64,000 bases of DNA from Haliclona indistincta. Lineage: Eukaryota; Porifera; Demospongiae; Haplosclerida; Chalinidae. The stretch lies in the NCBI GenBank assembly GCA_964017065.1, contig OZ024786.1, forward strand, positions 9,305,047 to 9,369,046, written 5' to 3'. The stretch's first letter is position 1; each line of letters opens with the position of its first letter. Below are positions 12,021 to 21,256 of this stretch, piece by piece. The position numbers and the translations under genes are program-made. The notes under the pieces were generated by a model. The model made no database searches. It had not been told where the DNA came from and worked only from the letters and a program-made list of their open reading frames with translations.

Positions 12021-12513
12021 TAGGTGTGGACAGAATGAACTAGAACTACAACCAGACCACTGTACTTATTGCTGCAAGACTAACTGCTTATGTTATGATA
12101 GTCTGCATGCAACAGCTTACAGCTAGTGAAAAGCTATTGCAATGAGAAGCCAAGTGTTGACCACATCCGAAGCCATACATAGTCTAATCACTGATGGGCG
12201 TGTCAGCAATAGCACGCCAGTAAAGATAGCTGCGATGCTGTAGCTTGTTTGTTTTACACACAAACAGAGGCTAGAATTCTGTTCACGTTCAAAGTGAACA
12301 AGCCATCATGTTTTTGATGACATACATACATGTACTTACGCACACAAACACACCAACCCTCCTACAGACTGTGCATGAGTAATAAATCACCCCGTGCACA
12401 ACAGCAGTGAATGTTTTAGTGGCAAAATAAAAAACAGTCGTGTTTTTCGATGAACCACTCACACACACACATCACTCAGCTATGAAGAGGTTTAAGCAAT
12501 AACTCACATAAAC

Positions 12514-13484
12514 TCACGAGCAACATACAATGTATACACATAAACTCACTCTCAGAGATTGGGAAAGGATTGTCTTCAGACTCCTCTTCGTCGTCTGTAT
12601 GACGGAGAAGAGGTGTAATAAACGGGTGTTTTTGGATACTTCTTTACCAGTGAAAACTTCATCGGCATCAACATCATATTTCATCCTTTTTAATTCTTGA
12701 AATCCATCTGTGAATTTTGAAACTTTTTCTTCAGCACTTCCGGACTCAGTTAACAAAGGCAAAGTGATTGAGCGAAATTTTTCAAGAGCTGAGACCCAAC
12801 AGTCTTGTAATACATCTTGTGGAACAACTGCATGTATGACTTTTACATGTAAAGATGGAGAAGGTACAAGCAGAGGTTTTTTGTAGGACACATAAACTCA
12901 CTCTCAAAGATTGGGAAAAGATTGTCTGTGAACTCAGATGTGTACTCCACGCCAGATGTTCTCTCCTTCTCTTCACTGGACGAATTATCGTCAGCAGCGC
13001 CCTCCTTGGTTGGTGTTGGAGGAACGGCGGGAGGAGCACGACGAGAGGGACTGGCGCTAGAGTCATGGATTGATGGGTCTATACAGTAAGATATCAAAAA
13101 CAATGTGAGAGCCACATGGTTGAAACAGTGATACAAGTGAGGAACGAGGGAGAGATAAGACATTAAGAGAGATGAGAGATTAAGAGAGATTAGAACAGTA
13201 ATCTTACCAGGCTGAAGAGGCAGCTGCTGCTCATGCTGAGGCTCTATAGAGTAACAAAGTAATAGTATTAGTAAGTAATAGTAATATAATAGATTACATT
13301 GGTCCAACATGGTTCCAATAATAGTAATAGAAGTAATTTTGAAATAATAGCAATAGTAATATATTACATTCTGGTGCAATTGACCCCATGTCTGCAAGTA
13401 GTACGACAGTACACACATAATCTCAGATGGCACCTCCTCAGACTCACTCCCAGGACCTGAGTCGTAGAGACAATGCACGATCAT
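12514..13484 (-). CDS. Multi-exon minus-strand gene of unknown function
   Basis: At least three coding segments fit together. Near 13,474-13,410 lies an acidic stretch (SGPGSESEEVPSE). A micro-exon at about 13,245-13,209 (EPQHEQQLPLQPG) sits between acceptor CTCTATAG and donor GTAAGATT. An exon at about 13,079-12,918 follows acceptor ACTGTATAG (SSASPSRRAPPAVPPTPTKE then acidic/Ser-rich) and ends before GTGAGTTT. A larger segment at 12,891-12,550 reads VLQDCWVSALEKFRSITLPL then KVSKFTDGFQELKRMKYDVD. The tails of the last two exons share an SESEF motif before the same GTGAGTTT donor, suggesting exon duplication. The disordered acidic N-terminus resembles accessory ORFs of DNA transposons. The family is not recognised. 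Confidence 0.45.
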
Positions 13485-14159
13485 ATGAAATGACGGACAA
13501 GAGGTGTAATGAGGGTATAAACTGACACACGATAATTATGCACAACACTGACAATGCAATTAAAGTCAGAATCTCACAATGTACATTTCTGTTTTACTTA
13601 CTTTTTTTGACAAGCAAAATAGTCATCGGGAGTTACAGCCTACAGGGTAGTAACGATACACTTTAATTGTGTACATGGTAACACTCACAATAGCACAAGG
13701 CAGAGAGGGGCCGCCAGACATGTAATAATTGGTTGGTAATTAACAGTTGGTAATTGACAGTTGGTGTACATGGTAAAACTCAAAATAGCATCACACCACC
13801 CACAACTGCATACTAACCAAGTCGCTGTCTCCTATCTAAAACACAGGGATCAGGGCACAGCTGCTATGCATAGCTATGACACACCAAGGTACATATGTGT
13901 GAACAGGTTATTGACTAAGAGGACCACCAGTACATGTGTAACAATAATAGCAAGACCAGCACCAGTAAGTAAGGCATGAAACACTACATATACTATACTC
14001 TTTCTCAACTCTACTACACGTGATCAAATTCATACTAAGTTTAGCCAAGTACAAGTACTAAGTTTAGCAACTTAGAGATGAGCAAAAGATGAAGAAAGAT
14101 GAGTGAGAGATATAAGCAAGAGAGGAAGAGAGATGAGTAAGGGATGAGTGAGAGATAAG

Positions 14160-14317
14160 GAAGAGATGAATAGTAAATATAATATACTATACTATACTAT
14201 TAGTATAGTAACAATACATAGTCATATCATAGTCATATACATAGTCATAGTCATATCATAGTCATAGTCATAGTCATATACATAGTCATATCGTTATTAT
14301 AATATACTATTAGTATT
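14160..14317. repeat. CATAGTCATA microrepeats and right partner of a 39-bp inverted repeat
   Basis: Short tandem CATAGTCATA units lead into 14279-14317, the exact reverse complement of 10621-10659. The two arms bracket 3.6 kb that contains the unknown minus-strand gene and the 10,842 ORF. They could be terminal repeats of a transposon. Confidence 0.85.
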
Positions 14318-14384
14318 GCCAGGGCGTGGCTTGCTTGCGAGGGCGTGGCTTGCTAACTTGTATCACGTGCGCCTAGGCTCCTCC

Positions 14385-14510
14385 CAGCCTGTCCTGTCCT
14401 GTCCCAGCTACGCTAACACCTGTCCTCCTGTCCTGTCCTGTCCCAGCTACGCTAACACCTGTTGTCCTGTCCTGTCCCAGCTACGCTAACACCTGTCCTG
14501 TCGTTAACTT
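14385..14510. repeat. Minisatellite, three copies of about 38-40 bp
   Basis: Units contain CCTGTCCTGTCCCAGCTACG followed by CTAACACCTGT. The array is preceded by two copies of AGGGCGTGGCTTGC. CpG- and C-rich compared with the surroundings. Confidence 0.9.
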
Positions 14511-14842
14511 GCTCTCGTCCCGTGGCTTGGCTGCTCTCCTTCTCCCGTCCCTGTTGTGGCTGCTCCCGTCTTGTTGTCGGCTGTTATCCTGGTTGTCTTA
14601 AGTAAGTTATATTAGTATTACTGTGTATGTGTAGACAGGTAGCGCTTCGAGCTTGGCTTGTAAAGTATGTACAAGTTCCTCCCTCTTGTGAATTTCATCA
14701 CATGTATTTACACTGTTATTGTTGAGAAATATATCAACAGAGTAGAGCATATTAGCCTAGCTCACTCTTATGAGGCTATAGAGCATATGAACATGCATGC
14801 ACCTCAGTTTAAGCTTGCCTAGTTGACCTTCACCTTTGTGGC

Positions 14843-15013
14843 TTGACAATTGCTCTTGTTGATGCCTTGTTTTGTTAATGGGAAGTCTGTCATGGGTTTA
14901 GGGTTAGGGTTTAGTCTGTTGTGGGTTTAGGGTTAGGGTTAAGTGTCCTTTGTTGCTGTTTCTGTTGTAGACTAGGCTAGTTTTTTTTTAAAGCTATAGC
15001 CGAAGTGGAGTTC
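14843..15013. repeat. Duplicated 172-bp segment with telomere-like TTAGGG tracts (copy 2)
   Basis: Partner of 11,849-12,020 (see there). It differs by only a few substitutions. From 15,014 to 15,478 there is AT-rich sequence without a supported gene. Confidence 0.9.
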
Positions 15014-15480
15014 ATGGTCAATAGTCACTCGATTGCTCAATATGCAGTATAAACATCATAGCATTTATATTATATTATTATATTATATTATAATAAACTC
15101 AAGCATACCATCATAGTTGTCATCACATTCTTTCAACTTCATTCCTAATTCATTCAGTACAGTTAAATTATATTGGACATCATCACTTGCTGTAAGACTG
15201 CATGCAACTGTAATTTCAGTACTTCATCCAACAACCACTTCCTGTTGTTCTGTTTAATTATTTATATAATTATATACAATAATGTATTATGCATGTGATA
15301 ATGATAGTTCTACCATCACTTCCTGTCCGTCCATAGTCTTCTTTTGAAAAGTCTGTTATGGAACTTTCCTTGCTTGAAAACGTTACAGTCTTGGCAAACT
15401 AATTTATTATAAATTGATTCATGTGATTTATTGTAGAATATAATGGTTAACAAGTGTAAAGTATAAACTCGACTGCTAAC

Positions 15481-15893
15481 CTTGTCCTGTGTTGTTGTAG
15501 TATGTACAAAGCTCTGCTGCCGATTGTGCTTCACAGCAAGAAGCTGAGCTTGTTCATCACTAAGATTACTGCTATACACACTCACAAGACGTTTGGTATA
15601 CTGCACATCATTGTGGTGCTCGGGATGTTCTTCTAAGAGCTCCTTAAGAGCAATTCTCGAATTATTTCCGCCAAGAGTCTCGTATGTATATGCTTCAGGA
15701 TGCATCTGGTCGAATACTTCATCTTTCCGTGCTCTCAGAAGTCCAATCACAGGTGCAACATGATTCGTTGAGTTTTAAAGCATCTCCTTCTTCAGCCTGT
15801 CAATAAAAATATGGTCGACACAACGGATGAGGTGGGCTGGCTTGGGTTCCATCATGCATACGATTGGAAGAACAAACTGACATGTATTCCCTG
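15481..15893 (-). pseudogene. Exon of a ParB-like-domain protein, one in-frame stop
   Basis: The minus strand between acceptor CGTCACAG and donor GTTAGC encodes CQFVLPIVCMMEPKPAHLIR, then FIDRLKKEML, a TAA, then NHVAPVIGLLRARKDEVFDQ and the segment TYETLGGNNSRIALKELLEE, followed by LSDEQAQLLAVKHN. GGNNSR-x-ALKELL resembles the G-x-x-R core of ParB/sulfiredoxin-like nuclease folds, and this arrangement occurs in uncharacterised invertebrate proteins (from memory, not checked). The stop at about 15,779 would truncate the product unless it is an assembly error. Downstream exons were not identified. Confidence 0.55.
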
Positions 15894-15962
15894 TGACGTG
15901 AGCAGATGTCATGATATATGTGGGGCTCACCCCAATTAATTACTGTTGCTATTGCTTACGTG

Positions 15963-16276
15963 TTACTTTGTTTCTCCTTTCCTCTCTTCTTTGCGCTCCT
16001 TCTCATTTCTTAGCTGCCGCTTCTCCGTTCTTAGCTCCTGCTTCTCTCTCAGAGAAGATTTGACTTGATCAGTTTCTTCTAGCCTATTTGGAGTTCCAAA
16101 TCTTCTATTCTGCCTTCCACGCATTTTATCTCGTCTTCCACACATATACTCTCTTTTTCTGTGACTCTTATCTCTATTTCTGACACCCTGTGATTCAAAA
16201 ATACAAGTCGGTTGCAAATTCTTCCACAAACTAGCATCAAACCCAAGCTGATTTTTGAGCTTGCCCAGTTACCCAT
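15963..16276 (-). pseudogene. Coiled-coil segment with a frameshift
   Basis: Two overlapping minus frames each give half of a highly charged heptad-like sequence: RVSEIEIRVTEKESICVEDE followed by IKCVEGRIEDLELQIG in one, and LREKQELRTEKRQLRNEKER in the other. The switch between them near 16,080 suggests a single-base indel in a former coiled-coil exon. No other domain is visible. It could be the same gene as the ParB-like exon, since both are minus and adjacent, but it would then lie upstream of that exon. Confidence 0.4.
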
Positions 16277-16645
16277 TACATTGTAAAGGTAATGTATTGA
16301 CAGCTACTTCTTGGTACAGTGCTTTTAATCTAGAGGAGCCACTTTTGTGGTTTTGTTAACAATAATTCATTTTATCACAAAATTGTAACTGTAGCTTCTA
16401 TAACAGCTCATAGCTTAAACATAATTATCATTCTACAGTGTCAGAGTCTTTGTCCTTCCGGTGGTCACTCATACCTTCCGGTGGAACAGAGAAAACCACC
16501 GGAAGGAGTTTGAAGGTAAATTGAGATGAATACCGTATGACAAAGCAGTCTATAACAAAGGCAAGAATATTTTGATGCCGCTATGAATGAATTTGGTTGG
16601 GTACGGCCTTTTGACATATTTATCAAGCAACGAGTGTTGTATTTA

Positions 16646-16906
16646 TCACAAATGCAAAAAATTGGTCAATGAGAGGAAGAATTGTTTTCCACAGCAATTT
16701 GTAAATCCCAGTGTTGTGGCATTGGTAAAGGACTCTAACAACACATTAAACGAACGCTGCAAAAGAAAGTGTTCCGCGCTTGTAAATATTTCTGGACTTG
16801 CTGGATTTGGAACAGTCTCATCTTCTGAGTCCCCTCCGCCCCCGCTATTTCCAGCAGAGAAGTGTTTGTTGTGAAGTGAAGTGTTTGGTTTTTTGCTCGG
16901 TCTCAA
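16646..16906 (-). CDS. Possible exon, Gly/Asp/Glu-rich N-terminus
   Basis: An 86-residue ORF beginning MRPSKKPNTSLHNKHFSAGN with a GGGGDSEDET patch. Unrecognised and low confidence. The remaining sequence between 16,277 and 17,313 holds only the short repeats listed separately. Confidence 0.25.
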   Translation of the reverse strand: MRPSKKPNTSLHNKHFSAGNSGGGGDSEDETVPNPASPEIFTSAEHFLLQRSFNVLLESFTNATTLGFTNCCGKQFFLSLTNFLHL

Positions 16907-17007
16907 CTGGTGCTTCAGTAGTCTTGACTTTTGCTAGTCTCAACTGAAGACACCCAGTAGTCTTGGCCGTGCACGGTCTCAACTGGTGCTTCAGTAGTCT
17001 TGACTGT
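16899..17007. repeat. Direct repeats of a 32-bp block, 77 bp apart
   Basis: GGTCTCAACTGGTGCTTCAG followed by TAGTCTTGACT occurs at about 16,899 and again at about 16,976. A partial copy (GTCTCAACTGAAGACACC) lies between them. Confidence 0.85.
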
Positions 17008-17313
17008 GCATATGCTTTTTGTGTTGCAAGAAGCCATGTATGAGTTCACAGCACATGTACAGGGTACTTTTGGGGAATGCACTGTTCCCAATGTTGGTCC
17101 CGCAGGGGGCACTAACATTCCCCAAACGGTATCATTTCTTGTTATGATGATTATTACAGTGACAATATAGGGAACGATTCTTATGTTTTACTTTGTTATT
17201 GTTATTGATTTTTGATATTGTTTTTATTTATTATTATATATATATATATATGGGAAAGAGAACAACCGAGACACAAAGGAAAAAACACCTCACTAATATT
17301 ATAAATTTATGGT

Positions 17314-17859
17314 TTATTGTACTAATTGTCTGGAAACAGCTGCCAACGCTTGCACTGGTGGTTGGAGATATCGGGTAAATGCGGACGACTTCCACCTTCC
17401 AAGAATCTGAATACTTGAGTCTGAAAGCACCGCCTGGGCTGCCGTAGTTGCCGCTCTAATTTGAAAGCTGTGTCCGTTAAATCGCGACACATTATAATCT
17501 GCCGCCGATAATGCCTCTCTTATGCGACTAACCAGAACTGAGCGTGACAGCGGAACTCCGGACTCTAGAAGAAACAGTGGTCCAGGTGTGGATGGGCGTA
17601 TTGCCATGTATGCCAGGAGAGCTGCCACTGGGCAAACATAGGACCCAGTTCTTCCAACATGAATGCTTACCCCTGCGCTGAATACATCTGTCTTGCTCTG
17701 TCGTAGTGTGAACCGCAGCATTGTAGGATTTTCTCGACAGTCTATCTGGATGTCGCTCTTAAGGCCTGTCCGCATATAAACTGGTTTCAATGCGCATTGG
17801 GTTCGATTACGCAAAACTGATTTGAAACTGTATATAATCCGGTTTGGTCGCGTCCGCAC
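17314..17859 (-). pseudogene. Tyrosine recombinase catalytic domain (DIRS/Crypton type), catalytic Arg lost
   Basis: Residues about 55-180 of the ORF match the C-terminal half of a tyrosine recombinase: a beta-hairpin lysine region (RFTLRQSKTD), VCPVAALLAY, then the box II segment GHSFQIRAATTAA and LGRWKSSAFTRYL with the Trp and nucleophile Tyr. In this family box II is H-x-x-R; here it is H-S-F-Q, so the second catalytic arginine is Gln (codon CAA, one transition from CGA). The N-terminal half holding the first arginine is missing: the 5' side runs straight into non-coding sequence next to the Harbinger fragment. It is probably inactive. Confidence 0.85.
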
Positions 17860-17921
17860 TATTACTATATCGAAACCGGATTGATGACGTCATATATATC
17901 ACGTGATACCAATGGTTACAA

Positions 17922-18603
17922 ATGGCGGTTGCGCAATTCCTGTTGGTTTTGTTCTTGTACTTGCGGTTAAGCAGTAAACATAGACGCAAACGAGCTGCAA
18001 GAGAACGCATGAGGAAGCTCAGGCAGTGCAGAAGGTACCAGAATCTTGCCAGAGCTAGAAAAGGACGCAGGCTTTACACCGAGGTGACTTATTCCTGGTT
18101 TTAGAAGGCTGCTTCTTCTAATGCTGACAGAATGCAAAGCTAGTCCAGAAGTTTGGTGCAAGTACTGAATGGTGGAGAGGTGTAGTGAATGGCTTGTATG
18201 GCGATGCATGGTGGAAGAATAATTTAAGGATGTCAAGAGATACTTACAGAATGCTTTGTAATGAATTGAGACCTCACATCGAACGACAAACAAATGTATT
18301 CAGAGAGGCTATTAGTGTTGAGGCTAGAGTAGCGATTACGATTACCGTGGGCTATTCATGGATATTAATGTAGGATGGCCGGGTAAAGTCCACGATGCCC
18401 GCATGTTTTCCAACTCTGGTTTGTACAAAAAAGCAAACCGTGGTACACTATTTCCTAACTGGACTAGCAAAATGGGTAGCATTTATGTCCCGTTGGTCAT
18501 ACTGGGTGATCCTGCGTATCCCTTACTCACACGGTTAATGAAACCTTACCTGGAGAATGCCACAAGTACAGCTAAGGAACACTTGTTTAATAAAGCACCG
18601 TGA
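17922..18603 (+). pseudogene. PIF/Harbinger (HARBI1-like) transposase, internally deleted
   Basis: The plus strand reads a basic N-terminus (KHRRKRAARERMRKLRQCRR). After stops come NLRMSRDTYRMLCNELRPHI and FREAISVEARVAITIT, then in another frame DINVGWPGKVHDARMFSNSG and VPLVILGDPAYPLLTRLMKP, ending FNKAP-stop at 18,603. These are the N-terminal helices and the second and third DDE blocks of Harbinger nuclease/transposases. About 90-100 residues including the first catalytic Asp are missing between AITIT and DINVGW. The Myb-like partner gene of Harbinger elements was not found. Confidence 0.9.
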
Positions 18604-18794
18604 GGTGCAGATGCCTCGGTGTACTGTACACCTGTTACAGTTGCACTTACAATACAACTAAGATTGCTGTACTTTTGACATCAAGGGCAGGCTCAGCCTA
18701 GGCCTATCAATGCAAAATAGACATTCAAAATAGTATACTATGATTTACTGACATGTACAGAAAAATGGTAGGAAAGAAAGAAGATGAAGGAAAA

Positions 18795-19068
18795 GATGAT
18801 GATAGAATAGAGATGTTACTACATTATGCAAAAGAGAGAGATAAAAAATTTAGATGACAGGACAGTATACTAATTTCTCATAATCGAGGTGATTTCACTA
18901 AAGTCATTATAAGTTAGTGAAAATAGAGGCGAATCAAGTAGGTTTCAATAGACTGAGATAACATCAGTAACAATGATGTCAGATAGACTGTCCGAGGATA
19001 AAGGAAATGATGATAGAATAGAGGAGAGAGAATAAAGAATTTAGATGACAGGACAGTAGATGTGAGAT
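18795..19068 (-). pseudogene. Decayed tandem copy of the last exon of the gene at 19,070
   Basis: This 211-bp unit repeats the sequence that forms the end of the next gene. On the minus strand it reads DSLSDIIVTDVIS, a stop, then NLLDSPLFSLTYNDFSEITS. The intact copy has DSLSDIVVADVIS...NLLDSPPFSITYNDFNVITS. Shared flanks include GATGATAGAATAGAG at 18,798 and 19,009. It is a tandem exon duplication that has since decayed. Confidence 0.85.
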
Positions 19069-19069
19069 A

Positions 19070-19513
19070 CTAATCTCTCGTAATCGAGGTGATTACATTG
19101 AAGTCATTATAAGTTATTGAAAATGGAGGTGAGTCAAGCAGGTTTTCAATAGAGATAACATCAGCAACAACGATGTCAGATAGACTGTCTGAATAGGCTC
19201 TTAAACTGTGAGAAATTCCAGAAGCGTCTTCGATATATAATTTAGCCGTAATGGTATTTGTCTTTACCTTTTGGGATGTGTCGCAATAGCTACAATGAAA
19301 CAGTTTAGAACTTGCAGCGTTCGATTCTCGGTTCGACTGACTCTGCATTAAAGAGCTGCTCGCAGAGTCAGTAGCATTTGGTTCCCTCTGCATCGAGTAG
19401 TTGCTCGTAGAGTCAGTAGAATTTTCCTCCCTCGAGGAGCAGTTATGACGATCAAGGTCCATCGAAGAAAAAGTTGCCAGATGACAAGACCACGATGCAT
19501 AATTTAAGCCCAT
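19070..19513 (-). CDS. Zinc-ribbon plus OB-fold-like (RPA-like) protein, 3' exon
   Basis: A 147-residue ORF with a Ser/Asn-rich N-terminus containing two copies of an N-ATDSASSS/N-STDSTSN motif, then LFHCSYCDTSQKVKTNTITA and KLYIEDASGISHSLRAYSD, ending FSITYNDFNVITSITRD. One C-x2-C knuckle followed by alternating beta-like segments, ending in a short acidic strand, resembles the zinc-ribbon/OB-fold of RPA-like proteins found in transposon-associated invertebrate genes. The call is by general pattern only. Upstream exons were not located; the Met at 19,513 may or may not be the true start. Confidence 0.5.
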   Translation of the reverse strand: MGLNYASWSCHLATFSSMDLDRHNCSSREENSTDSTSNYSMQREPNATDSASSSLMQSQSNRESNAASSKLFHCSYCDTSQKVKTNTITAKLYIEDASGISHSLRAYSDSLSDIVVADVISIENLLDSPPFSITYNDFNVITSITRD

Positions 19514-20039
19514 CCTAATGGGCGTAGCTAGCCTAACTTCGACGTCGATCGTAGCGCTAGCTAGTTCAGCCTATAGCTTGCTTACACTATTTCTCTGGAC
19601 CTCACTGTTATCCTGCAATACATCATACTAGCTTCTAGGCAGTCAACTGCGGATATTGTCTTTACATCGCAAGCGCATCAGCCGCGTACTTCAAGGTAAG
19701 CAAATCACGCCATAACTCGAGAACGAAGCTTCGTATACACGTTTCAAATGTTGAAAATAATATCGAGTTCTACTTGCATTGCTAGTTTCATGGCTCATCG
19801 TATGTGTATTGGCTGTGCACATATACTATGCATCGACTGAGCATTGACTGTGCATTGACTGTGCGTACCCTGTGCTGCAAGTACGACTGTCATACATGTA
19901 AAGCAGACAACACAATAAATGAGAGGAAAATGAAAAGAAAATAGTTCCGGTTAATATAATTATGACCAGGGAATACAATTTAGTATGGATCTGTGGTAAG
20001 CAGGTTGGTGAAGTTGGTTTTTGAGTATCTGGAAAATTA

Positions 20040-20222
20040 AAATTAAAATCAAGTGTTATATAATTGCATCGTGTCTTAAAATGACTATTTCTTATACCAT
20101 AAAGAGTACAGTAGCATTGATGAAATTTGACCAGAAGATTCGTGCTCTTTTTGATGTCATCAGGAGAAATTGATCGCTTATTCAACATATAAACCGCTGC
20201 TATTAGCATTGCTGCATGCATG
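20040..20222 (-). pseudogene. C-terminal piece of the tnp2-like transposase
   Basis: Minus-strand LIAAVYMLNKRSISPDDIKK followed by STNLLVKFHQCYCTLYG resembles the helical C-terminal region of animal tnp2/EnSpm-like transposases, which typically reads EAIYLL...SIS..DL..A..LL..F......LYG. It lies downstream, on the same strand, of the exons at 23,200-21,257 and is separated from them by the MULE transposase fragment. It is the likely continuation of that gene. After LYG the frame loses similarity. Confidence 0.6.
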
Positions 20223-20223
20223 A

Positions 20224-21053
20224 GCTCATCACCATCCAGGTATCTTCTGCACCCGGTGCTTTCACAATTGCAGATTCATCGCTAGCAAGTCTATTTGCTT
20301 TCGCCCACATTGGCTCTTTAAGTTGAGCTGGAATAGGCAAATCTTGGAGACCACCGCTGTGACTACTCGATCCTGAGCCCAACGAACTTTCAATACTAGT
20401 ATCTTCAGCCAATGACGCTTTCATGAATTTTCAAACCTTCTTGTTCTTTGCTGTACAGAGAATTTAAATCATTGAGCTAACCCAACAGATAAATGCAGGT
20501 ATTCTGATCGCAGTCGATATTCTCCAGTGTTAAGTATTGCTCACTGAATTTCAGACTTTTGCTGCTTGAACAACGACCTCATTTTCTCTACAAAATCAGG
20601 CAGCTGCGATGATGTATAGGAAACTTCTTCTTTCAAGAGTTTGTTCATTGATTCAACTTCATTGGTATAATATGGAGCTGGAGGAGACCCTAGGCCTGCT
20701 TTTTCTCGCACACTGCGGAGCATGAATCTGACTATTACGTCACGGCAGTGTTTCATAAACCAGGTATAGAAGAGCGGGGGAGAGTTGTATGGCGCCTCAA
20801 ATGTGTTCCATCTGGTTATAAAATTAGAAAGCATGCCATCTAGCTGCTCTTCATTAAACGCATCCACAAGGCCTCGTTGAAGCTTACCAGGACAACCCAT
20901 GATGTCCTTTACTATCTCGATCGAAACAGAAGAAGGCAAACTAAGCTCTCTGAGCTTTCTTTCAACATTCTCTCGAAAGTGCAAGAAGCATCTCAAATGT
21001 TGAGCTGTTGTATATGCAGCATCATATGTATATGCTGTAATATCGCCTGTCAT
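20224..21053 (-). pseudogene. MULE-type transposase fragment, decayed
   Basis: The frame starting about 21,053 reads AQHLRCFLHFRENVERKL, MGCPGKLQRGLVDAFNEEQ, FYTWFMKHCRDVIVRFMLRS, VREKAGLGSPPAPYYTNEVE and SMNKLLKEEVSYTSSQLPDF. This is the C-terminal half of the MULE transposase core found in many invertebrate proteins. It continues past a stop as AILNTGEYRLRSEYLHLSVG with three further stops to about 20,425. After a frameshift it continues as LPIPAQLKEPMWAKANRLAS then SAIVKAPG up to about 20,230. The SWIM zinc finger expected after this is absent. It sits inside the tnp2-like transposase locus on the same strand, so it is probably a nested insertion or a fused remnant. Confidence 0.85.
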
Positions 21054-21256
21054 CCCATCCTTACTGGTTCATTATCATTTATTGCTTGCATGGCATTTGC
21101 TCTTAAATGTGCATGTGTCCTCCTCCTTCCACATCCAGAGACCTCTCCATCATCACCTCTGTCACTGTCTCAAGTTTCCACCTATATAATTACAACATAA
21201 CATAATTGTGTGAATGCATGCATGCTCCATAATTATGGCTAGCTATAATATTATAC

